Virus record (IMG/VR): IMGVR_UViG_3300033153_006243
Coordinates: 1-64,000 of that record
Source: a virus
DNA: 64,000 nt
Reading direction: 5' to 3' (one strand)
Shown here: positions 16,258 to 22,047 of the stretch, one piece after another
Position numbering within the stretch: position 1 is the stretch's first letter
How the letters are laid out: the number at the start of each line of letters is the position of its first letter
Made by a program: the position numbers and the translations under genes
Notes under the pieces: generated by a model
What the model was told of the DNA's origin: nothing
Database searches by the model: none
What the model saw: the letters and a program-made list of their open reading frames with translations, nothing else

Positions 16258-16794
16258 ATGAGAAGGCTTTTTGTAATATTGGCGCTAGTTGCGGCCCTAT
16301 GCCTCGGCGGATTTACCTTTGCCGATGTCGAGCCTGTAGTTGAGGAGTCGTCCGCCCTATTTACCGTAGGGCCGGTGGACGTCCTATCCCTCGATCCATC
16401 CTATGGGATGCTTCTAGTCGTTGGTGCTGACGAGGATTCGGCGGTAGGCGAGGACGACGTTGCTCAGATGGTGACGATTTCCTTGGCGGAATACTCTTTC
16501 GATATTCCGACGAATATTGCTACGTTTAACGTCGCTCTCGGCGTGGATGTAGGAATCGAGATAAACGACGGGGTATCGCTCGATTCGGCTTTGGGTGGGG
16601 CGCTAACTGTCGGCGGACTAGAAGAAGTGATTGCTAAGGGAGTTGAGTATGTCCCGTGGCTAGGTAAACGGGTATCTCCGTTTATTATGCTGCTTGACGG
16701 ACGAATCGGCTACGGAGGGCTCTATGCCATCGGGGAAGGCGAGTTCAGGCACGGCGTTTACGTTGGTGTGATCTCGTTTACCTTGGACTTCTAG
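16258..16794 (+). CDS. exported Omp-like protein with signal peptide (179 aa)
   Basis: ATG 16258 follows ATAAGGAGACATAT. Residues 1-22 form a classical Sec signal (MRR, hydrophobic core, then TFA before the mature Asp). The mature part is acidic, Gly-rich and beta-patterned. It ends GVYVGVISFTLDF, with a terminal Phe as in beta-barrel outer-membrane proteins. A TATAAT lies at 16152-16157 but its -35 is poor. A phage-encoded outer-membrane protein could block superinfection; this is inference. If true, the host is diderm. Confidence 0.6.
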   Translation: MRRLFVILALVAALCLGGFTFADVEPVVEESSALFTVGPVDVLSLDPSYGMLLVVGADEDSAVGEDDVAQMVTISLAEYSFDIPTNIATFNVALGVDVGIEINDGVSLDSALGGALTVGGLEEVIAKGVEYVPWLGKRVSPFIMLLDGRIGYGGLYAIGEGEFRHGVYVGVISFTLDF

Positions 16795-16806
16795 GGGGAT
16801 ATGTGG

Positions 16807-16834
16807 TGCCCTCCCTGCGCGAGTGGGGAGGGCA
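16807..16834 (+). terminator. strong stem-loop after the exported protein gene
   Basis: TGCCCTCCC (16807-16815) pairs perfectly with GGGAGGGCA (16826-16834) around a ten-base loop. The T-run is missing, so it may act as an mRNA 3' stabiliser or a weak terminator rather than a strong intrinsic one. Confidence 0.5.
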
Positions 16835-16855
16835 TCTATAAGGAGAGGAGACGTA

Positions 16856-16993
16856 ATGGGGATCATAGAAATATTCGGAGATGGCCCGGAGATAATCGTG
16901 GCGTTCATTGTCGTAGGGTTCATCTTGTTGGCTCTATTCTCCATCGGTACGGATCAGAGGCCGAAGGAGAGTCGGTGGGCGGAGGAAGAATGA
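16856..16993 (+). CDS. small membrane protein (45 aa)
   Basis: ATG after AAGGAGAGGAGACGTA. Residues 13-30 (IIVAFIVVGFILLALFSI) are one membrane span followed by a charged tail. The stop overlaps the next ATG. It lies in a run of exported and membrane proteins, possibly a lysis or envelope module. Confidence 0.65.
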   Translation: MGIIEIFGDGPEIIVAFIVVGFILLALFSIGTDQRPKESRWAEEE

Positions 16994-17202
16994 GTAAGCC
17001 AGAGTTTAGCTCCGATGTAGAGTTGGTTTTGGCCCTTGCAAGGAAAAGATCACCCCGTATTGGATCTAAACGTAGGCAATACGAATCCGGTCTTGTTAGG
17101 ATTAAAGTAGCATTACGGGCATTAGCATTTGATCAGTGCCTTACGGACCAGGAGCGAATTGGGGCTCTTTACGGAGAGGAAAGAAGGAATAAAGGAGATT
17201 AG
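16990..17202 (+). CDS. small hypothetical protein (70 aa)
   Basis: The start overlaps the upstream stop (ATGA). The protein is basic and helical. The phrase SSDVELVLALARKRS loosely echoes the DGVKAVL start of the 4461 family. Function unknown. Confidence 0.5.
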   Translation: MSKPEFSSDVELVLALARKRSPRIGSKRRQYESGLVRIKVALRALAFDQCLTDQERIGALYGEERRNKGD

Positions 17203-17249
17203 GTGTGGGAGCTGGGAATAAAGCCGATATAACGGCAGGAGGATGTAGG

Positions 17250-17474
17250 ATGTCGCTAGGACTGAAGAGAATTCTGAGATCGTCGAAGTGGAACGCGGTG
17301 ATAATAACGCTTGTAGTTGCCGGGATCGCGGCGGTATTCGAGAAGGTGGAGATAGACCAGGTGATTAGGCTTGCCGAGATTCTCGTCGGCCTGGGAATCT
17401 TCGGGACCGCATTTGAGGATGGGCTTGAGAAGGCGAAGGGGACGTTCAAAGGATATTCGGGAACGGATAAATGA
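17250..17474 (+). CDS. small membrane protein, holin-like (74 aa)
   Basis: ATG after GGCAGGAGGATGTAGG. A first hydrophobic segment (WNAVIITLVVAGIAAVF) and a second (AEILVGLGIFGTAF) are followed by a charged tail. Two spans, small size and a place near lipoproteins and an exported protein make a holin possible. No endolysin is seen nearby, so this stays tentative. Confidence 0.5.
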   Translation: MSLGLKRILRSSKWNAVIITLVVAGIAAVFEKVEIDQVIRLAEILVGLGIFGTAFEDGLEKAKGTFKGYSGTDK

Positions 17475-17641
17475 GAAAATTAAGAAAACTAATGGACCCG
17501 TCCGTAACTCTCTCCTCCAGCGAGCGCGAAGGGGATATTCCTCCCCTAAAGAAACTAATCGCGCAGCGTAGGGATGCCGGGGACCCTCCTCCCCCCGCTG
17601 TCCCGGAAACCTGCGGGCGGGTCCGATCCCTGTATACATGA
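17471..17641 (+). CDS. possible small protein (56 aa)
   Basis: The start overlaps the stop of the membrane protein (ATGA). It is basic at the start and Pro-rich near the end. It ends five bases before the direct repeat that opens the omegaRNA-like block. It may be a truncated gene left by the insertion. Confidence 0.4.
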   Translation: MRKLRKLMDPSVTLSSSEREGDIPPLKKLIAQRRDAGDPPPPAVPETCGRVRSLYT

Positions 17642-17660
17642 GGAAACTAGGATGAAAAAT

Positions 17661-17770
17661 ACGGCGGGGTCCGCCGGAATTCAAGCCTGTGGAGAAGGGG
17701 AGGCAATGCCCCTCTGTGAAGCAGGAACCTTAGCGCAAGGGGGAAGGGAGGTTAGTAAGAAATTGGTCTC
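17661..17770 (+). ncRNA. TnpB-3'-end-like structured RNA (omegaRNA-like), copy A
   Basis: The block resembles the 3' end of tnpB genes, which in IS200/IS605 elements encodes the omegaRNA scaffold. In one frame it reads TAGSAGIQACGEG...CEAGT, like a TnpB C-terminus, and the real TnpB at 17929 ends with a related TAGSAECNASGGE. Predicted helices: CGGCGG (17662-17667) with CCGCCG (17671-17676); GGGG with CCCC around 17697-17712; and AACCT with AGGTT framing CCTT/AAGG. Copy B at 39.9 kb keeps these helices with compensatory changes. It sits directly upstream of a CRISPR-like repeat run and tnpB. No clear promoter was found for this copy. Confidence 0.7.
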
Positions 17771-17910
17771 TTTCCCACGCGCGCGAGGAGACCAGGCTTA
17801 CGCTCGGCAGGAAGTTCTATCCTTTTCCCCACGCGCGCGAGGAGACCAGGAGAAGCTTCCGGCCCCGCCTTAGACTGGGCCCTATTTCCCATGCGCGCGA
17901 GGAGACTAGA
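17771..17910 (+). CRISPR. three-repeat CRISPR-like mini-array
   Basis: The repeats are at 17771-17796, 17824-17850 and 17885-17910 (26-27 bp, core CACGCGCGCGAGGAGACC). The spacers are about 27 and 34 bp. The repeat looks like a type I-E CRISPR repeat, and reading through it gives the PRARGD peptide typical of mis-translated I-E arrays. The last repeat is degenerate (ATGCG, ACTAGA), as at the distal end of a real array. No cas1/cas2 or Cascade genes are in the window. The array is short and its spacers have no target found here, so function is open. Confidence 0.6.
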
Positions 17911-17928
17911 GGGTTCTAGGAATGAAAA

Positions 17929-19128
17929 ATGAGAATCTCTAAATCCTATAAGACGGAACTTAGGCCGACTGAAGCCCAGGCTAAACGTTTCTCGCAGTGG
18001 GCGGAGGCGGTCAATCTCGTCTATAATCTTGCGCTCCGGGCAAGGAAGGATGCGTGGGAGAAGGAGAAGAAGACTCTCGGATGGTACGAGCAAAGCAAAC
18101 AACTTACCCAGTTTAAGAGGATCGGGAAGTTTGCCACGCTTAGAGATGTTCCGTCAAGCACCCTTGAATTTCCTCTTCGTAAGGTGGATTTAGCCTACCG
18201 AAACTTCTTTCGTCGAATCAAAAGAGGGGAGAAGCCGGGCTTTCCGAAGATGAAGCCGGAAAAGGGATATAGGAACTCATTTAAGCTGAGAAGCACTATT
18301 CACGTTGACGAGGATGCAATCAAGCTTCCGAAGGTAGGATGGGTTCGGTTAAAGGAGAAGGGATACCTGCCGACCGAAGGGATTAAGATTCTTTCAGCTA
18401 CGGTATCCGAAAAGGTAGGGAGGTGGTTCGTAAGCCTCAACTTCGAGCAGGAGATTGAAATTGAAAAGGCGGAAGGGCCGCCGATTGGAATCGACTTAGG
18501 TATAACCTCCCTTGCGGTGGTGTCGGACGGTAGGAGATTCGAGAACCCGAAGGCGCTGAAGAGAAGCCAAAAAAGACTGGTACGATTCCAAAAGGAATGG
18601 AGCAGGCGGAAACCGGGGAGCAAGAATAGGGAGAAGACAAGGCAGAAGATAGAAAAGCTCCATTATAGGATTGCCAATCTCCGTAAGGACGTTTTGCATA
18701 AGGCGACGAGCGAGATAACGGGAAAGAGGCTGTCGCCGGAGGAAAGGCCAAGAACGATAGGGATGGAGACGTTAAACGTCAAGGGGATGGTAAAGAATAG
18801 GCATCTAGCTAGGGCGATCTCCGATGTAGGTATGGCCGAGTTTAGGCGGCAGATGGAGTATAAGGCGGAATGGCGCGGTGAGGAGATTATCCTTGCCGAT
18901 AGATTCTTCCCGTCGTCGAAGAAATGCTCCGCCTGCGGATGGGTAAATAGGGAACTGAAGCTAGGCGATAGGAAATGGACTTGTGTTGAATGCGGCGTAG
19001 AGCACGATAGGGACTTGAACGCCGCGATGAATCTAAGGGATATAGCTACCGCTGGGTCGGCGGAATGTAACGCCTCTGGAGGCGAGGAAGTATCTTCGTC
19101 CATGAAGGAGGAATTTCAATATGTTTGA
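17929..19128 (+). CDS. tnpB: TnpB RNA-guided nuclease (IS200/IS605-type)
   Basis: At 399 aa this is full length for TnpB, the Cas12 ancestor that cuts DNA guided by an omegaRNA. The N-terminus (SYKTELRPTEAQ) and helical wedge are present. RuvC-I has Asp in GIDLGITSLAV (residue about 187), RuvC-II has Glu in TIGMETLNVKG (about 281), the zinc finger is CSACG...CVEC (about 330-350), and RuvC-III has Asp in HDRDLNAAMNLR. All three catalytic acids are intact. There is no tnpA nearby. Its own 3' end is diverged from the omegaRNA-like block, which instead lies upstream. The ATG is preceded by a near copy of the sequence flanking that block. Confidence 0.9.
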   Translation: MRISKSYKTELRPTEAQAKRFSQWAEAVNLVYNLALRARKDAWEKEKKTLGWYEQSKQLTQFKRIGKFATLRDVPSSTLEFPLRKVDLAYRNFFRRIKRGEKPGFPKMKPEKGYRNSFKLRSTIHVDEDAIKLPKVGWVRLKEKGYLPTEGIKILSATVSEKVGRWFVSLNFEQEIEIEKAEGPPIGIDLGITSLAVVSDGRRFENPKALKRSQKRLVRFQKEWSRRKPGSKNREKTRQKIEKLHYRIANLRKDVLHKATSEITGKRLSPEERPRTIGMETLNVKGMVKNRHLARAISDVGMAEFRRQMEYKAEWRGEEIILADRFFPSSKKCSACGWVNRELKLGDRKWTCVECGVEHDRDLNAAMNLRDIATAGSAECNASGGEEVSSSMKEEFQYV

Positions 19129-19351
19129 AAAGACCAGGAACTGGAAGAAAGCCGTCCTAAACTTGGTGAAGCTTGTTATTCTCTGGTTACTAGGCCGTAC
19201 CCGGAAGCAGAGGAAGAGACAGGTAGAGAAGGCGCTAATGGCGGCGAAGAAGAGGGCAAAATCTTATGAGAAGGCGATTGTTATGGGCGATGCTCGTCGT
19301 ATGTCTAATGATCTTGATAATCTTCTTAGGCGGCTGCGAAGAGGCCGATAG
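19121..19351 (+). CDS. small membrane/coiled protein, possible inner spanin
   Basis: It starts within the TnpB stop region after GAAGGAGGAATTTCAAT. One hydrophobic segment (AVLNLVKLVILWLLG) near residues 11-25 is followed by a very basic helix. A lipoprotein gene begins inside it in another frame, the layout of Rz/Rz1 spanins that fuse the two membranes at lysis. The strongly basic tail is unusual for an inner spanin, so this is a hypothesis. Confidence 0.5.
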   Translation: MFEKTRNWKKAVLNLVKLVILWLLGRTRKQRKRQVEKALMAAKKRAKSYEKAIVMGDARRMSNDLDNLLRRLRRGR

Positions 19352-19550
19352 GTACGATGGGACGGGGCCGTATACCCTGAAGGCGGGGACGATGGTGAGG
19401 GAGCCGGAGGACGGGGGATACGGCGATGTATGGACGCTTGAGGGGGACGCGGTATTGGTTCCGAAGCATATCTACCTAGAGATTTTGGAGGCCCTCGATA
19501 TCGAGGCTTACAAAGAGGGCGGGACGGGAATCGTTATTGATATTCAGTGA
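19266..19550 (+). CDS. lipoprotein overlapping the upstream gene, possible outer spanin
   Basis: It begins MRRRLLWAML, a hydrophobic core, and a lipobox FLGGC with the lipidated Cys near residue 24. The remaining 70 residues are exported and acidic. The first 86 bases overlap the upstream membrane gene in a different frame, as in Rz1 genes. It is longer and less Pro-rich than typical Rz1. Confidence 0.6.
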   Translation: MRRRLLWAMLVVCLMILIIFLGGCEEADRYDGTGPYTLKAGTMVREPEDGGYGDVWTLEGDAVLVPKHIYLEILEALDIEAYKEGGTGIVIDIQ

Positions 19551-19561
19551 GGAGAAGGTTA

Positions 19562-19897
19562 ATGGAGCCGAAGATTCCTGAACCTGACGTACATAGCAAC
19601 GGGGAAAAGGCCAAACTTGATAGGCTTGATCAGTGGCATACATGCGCGTGGTGTCGCGGGTTAGGGTGGCAAGGAACTGACCCAATTCGGTGTTTACCGA
19701 ATGATCGCGAAGAATGTGAGGTCTGCGGTGGTAGGGGAAAAGTTAGTCAGATGCGTATTGAGGAATTTGTTAAGGAACATCCATTAACTGTTATTTTTTT
19801 CAAAGATTATCTATCGCCTGATGTGCAATATGGGGAACCCGTAGATGCATATTTACGTAGCACACTAAGCAAACGGGATGCGGAAGAAGGAACATGA
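19562..19897 (+). CDS. DnaJ-type Zn-finger hypothetical protein (111 aa)
   Basis: ATG 19562 follows GGAGAAGG. CAWCRGLGW and CEVCGGRGK are a CxxCxGxG pair like the zinc centre of DnaJ. The C-terminal half has no recognisable domain. It may act as a small chaperone-like or nucleic-acid-binding protein; this is inference. Confidence 0.6.
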   Translation: MEPKIPEPDVHSNGEKAKLDRLDQWHTCAWCRGLGWQGTDPIRCLPNDREECEVCGGRGKVSQMRIEEFVKEHPLTVIFFKDYLSPDVQYGEPVDAYLRSTLSKRDAEEGT

Positions 19898-20139
19898 GTA
19901 GGATAAAGATGTCGGTAAGGGAACGGAAAGCGCGGGACCTCTACTTTGACGAGTTTGTGCGTCGGCTAGGGGAGAGGATGGACGTAGGCGAGGGGGACGG
20001 GTACTACGAGAATAGGCTCTCAGACTTTACGACGTGGTTTGGGGAACTGAGGGCGCAGGCGGCGGAGGATGTGCTGGAGAGCCATCCAGAGACATTCAGG
20101 AATCCCGACGAGGATATGTGCGAACCCGATTGGGAATAG
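19894..20139 (+). CDS. hypothetical protein (81 aa)
   Basis: It overlaps the previous stop (ATGA). It is charged and helical, with an acidic C-terminus (NPDEDMCEPDWE). No family was recognised. Confidence 0.55.
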   Translation: MSRIKMSVRERKARDLYFDEFVRRLGERMDVGEGDGYYENRLSDFTTWFGELRAQAAEDVLESHPETFRNPDEDMCEPDWE

Positions 20140-20152
20140 GGAGGAGATAAAG

Positions 20153-20446
20153 ATGTTAGCATTAAACTTTGGGATCGCTGTTGGCCTATATGTAATATGG
20201 TTTGTAGGTGTTTTGCTTGCTGTCGGGATATTTGGTGGGTTTTGGGATATTGCGGAGTCAGGGGTAATTAAAGGCATTATTGCGCTATTACTAATTGAGG
20301 GCGGTGCTATGGGGCTGCACCAATATAGCCTAATGGAATCATCATGGCCTTTTGGGGTTTGGCCTAGAATAGCGGCGGGGGCCGCCGGCTTCGTTTTGGT
20401 ACATGGAATTTTAGGGCTGCTTTTTTGGCTAGTTGATAGGGAATAG
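20153..20446 (+). CDS. membrane protein with three spans (97 aa)
   Basis: ATG 20153 follows GGGAGGAGATAAAG. The hydrophobic segments are FGIAVGLYVIWFVGVLLAV, then IKGIIALLLIEGGAMGL, and then GAAGFVLVHGILGLLFWL. It sits near the possible lysis genes. Function unknown. Confidence 0.65.
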   Translation: MLALNFGIAVGLYVIWFVGVLLAVGIFGGFWDIAESGVIKGIIALLLIEGGAMGLHQYSLMESSWPFGVWPRIAAGAAGFVLVHGILGLLFWLVDRE

Positions 20447-20473
20447 AGTAACGGAAGATGTAGGGAGACGAGG

Positions 20474-20668
20474 ATGATAGGTAGTAGGGAACAGACATAT
20501 TTCCATTTGAAAACGATTAGGGACTCTTTAGAGGCATTCCTCGCCGATTTTGCGTCTGAGGAGAACGAATCCCTTCAGGGCCGGGAAAGGGTCCGGCTTG
20601 AGATCATTCATAATCTACTGAATAGGACAATACAGGAGCTTAGGGAGAAGAAGGAGGAGACAAAATAA
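20474..20668 (+). CDS. small helical protein (64 aa)
   Basis: ATG with upstream GGGAGACGAGG. It is a charged helix. Its last bases carry the GGAGGAGA ribosome site and overlap the unusual ATA start of the AlaRS-like gene. No family was recognised. Confidence 0.5.
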   Translation: MIGSREQTYFHLKTIRDSLEAFLADFASEENESLQGRERVRLEIIHNLLNRTIQELREKKEETK

Positions 20669-20907
20669 CAGCCGCATATTCTAAAGAGAAGTATCCTCCT
20701 GTACTGTCTGGGGCTAAAGCCTTTCTTCTTTACGATACTTGCGGGCTGCCAATAGAGTATATCCAGGAAGAGGCGGCAAGGCGGGGTATAAACGTAGACA
20801 TAGTGGAATTTGAACGGCTGCTTGAATTGCAACGGGAGCGTTCTCGTAAAGCAAGCAAATTTGGCGGGGATATCTTTAAGGGGGAGAAGAAGGAGGAGAA
20901 TAAATGA
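20665..20907 (+). CDS. alanyl-tRNA synthetase fragment-like protein (80 aa), probable ATA start
   Basis: Residues 15-65 match the end of the tRNA-recognition region of bacterial AlaRS: LSGAKAFLLYDTCGLPIEY, then RRGINVDIVEF and LQRERSRKASKFGGD. In AlaRS the same order is LYDT-G-P, VDE-GFE, and QR-R-R-AS-FG. Catalytic and editing domains are absent. No ATG, GTG or TTG lies between the upstream in-frame TAG (20641) and the conserved region. An ATA at 20665 stands at the right distance from GGAGGAGA and overlaps the upstream stop. The stop overlaps the next ATG. It might bind tRNA-Ala or AlaRS; that is inference. Confidence 0.7.
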   Translation: MTAAYSKEKYPPVLSGAKAFLLYDTCGLPIEYIQEEAARRGINVDIVEFERLLELQRERSRKASKFGGDIFKGEKKEENK

Positions 20908-21146
20908 AACCGGAGCCACGGGTTGTAAAGAAAATCAAAGTTGATGGTATAGACCTAACAAAGGAACCTTCAGCGGGGTTTAGAGTTCTGTGCCCTGGAT
21001 GCGGGGAGCCCCAAAGCCAACTATGGGAACGCCATACCCCCGGATGCCCGGAGGCTCCGGCGGACTTCGTAGTTAAGTGGGAACAGGCGACCGGGAAGCA
21101 ATGGCCGGAGAGAATGGCTGAGAAGGGAGGGGACCGACGTGAATAA
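20904..21146 (+). CDS. small Zn-ribbon protein, paralogue of 4739
   Basis: CPGCGEPQSQLWERHTPGCP gives a Cys/His zinc site. WEQATGKQWPER near the end matches the 4739 gene. The ATG overlaps the AlaRS-like stop. It is the last gene before the repeat array. Confidence 0.6.
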   Translation: MKPEPRVVKKIKVDGIDLTKEPSAGFRVLCPGCGEPQSQLWERHTPGCPEAPADFVVKWEQATGKQWPERMAEKGGDRRE

Positions 21147-22047
21147 TGTGAAACTATTGGCTGTAAAAACCCCCGTAATATATCTAAAAAGGCGGTTTTG
21201 GCTTCTATCATATAGGTAGGAATTCTGCAATCTGTAAATGGCCGAGAAACGACTTATAGTTCGCTTTTAGGCCGGAAAGGATTAGTATTCTGGCTTTGCA
21301 CGAAGAGGCATAAATAATTTGGTTTTGGCTGAGAAGACGAGAATGATTTGTTTCTAGCTGGAAAGGTAGGAATAATCTGCTTTTAGGCCGGGAACTAGAA
21401 CCGTTTTGTTTTCAGGGAGGGAAGCAAGAATAATTTGTATTTAGTTAGAAAAACGAAACCGATCTGCTTTTGGGCTAAAAAATAGGAAGGATATACTTTT
21501 TGGTTAGAAACGAGGAATATATTGCTTTCGGGCTCAAAAGCAAAAGTGATCTGCTTTTAGGCCGGGGACTAAGAGTATTCTCCTTTTGGACGGAGGATTA
21601 GAACTGATCTGCTTTTTGTCAAGAAGCCAGAAGCGATCTGTTTTTGAGGCAAAAGGGAAAAGTAAAATGTTTTTGAGGCAAAAGGGAAAAGTAAAATGTT
21701 TTTGAGGCAAAAGGGAAAAGTAAAATGTTTTTGGCCAGAAAAGTAGAATTGATCTGTTTTTAGGTAAAGTGGCAAAAATGATTTATTTTGGGCCGAAAAG
21801 AGGAAACTATTCGTTTTTGGGTAAGAAGGTAAAAATGATCCACTTTTGGGTAGGAAACGGAAAATGATCCGCCTTTTGAGGGAAAGACGAAACCGATCCA
21901 CTTTTGGGCTGGAGAACAAAAGCGATCTATTTTTAAGGAAGAAACCAAAAACGATATATTCCTTTGTGAGCTATTTCGATAAACCGCTCTAACGGTAGCG
22001 TAAGGGGGGTTTTTGGGATGAAAAGTATCAAGTTTTAGGAGAGGGGC
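21147..22047 (+). other. 900-bp gene-free region holding the 29-nt array
   Basis: From 21147 to about 21233 the sequence is irregular but already has G-TTTT segments. From 21234 to 21957 it is the tandem array described separately. From 21958 to 22047 it contains AACCGCTCTAACGGTAGCG with a following G and T run, a possible terminator, then the AGGAGAGGGGC ribosome site of the methyltransferase gene. No coding gene is supported on either strand. Confidence 0.7.
21234..21957 (+). repeat. 25 tandem degenerate 29-nt repeats
   Basis: The units begin with G, C or A plus a T4-T5 run, continue with GGSC and purine-rich sequence, and end near GATCT or AATTT. They follow each other every 29 bases from 21234 to 21957, with a single one-base deletion (unit 21785-21812). 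Three identical units lie at 21640-21726; the others have diverged widely but kept their length. Because 29 is not a multiple of three, this is not a repeated peptide. Iterons of a replication origin, a partition or protein-binding array, or a repetitive RNA are possible. Confidence 0.85.

Noticed and set aside
17574-17873. Open frame reading through the scaffold and repeats (PRARGD peptides)
   Set aside because: The frame follows a TnpB-like C-terminal remnant and CRISPR-like repeats; copy B has stops and RNA covariation, so this is not a protein gene.
21569-21919. Minus-strand frame through the 29-nt repeats
   Set aside because: Its repetitive Phe/Ser/Lys content is a by-product of the T-run repeats; the period is not a multiple of three and no ribosome site is seen.
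21234-21957. CRISPR array interpretation of the 29-nt repeats
   Set aside because: There are no invariant repeats alternating with unique spacers; all positions diverge within a continuous tandem.
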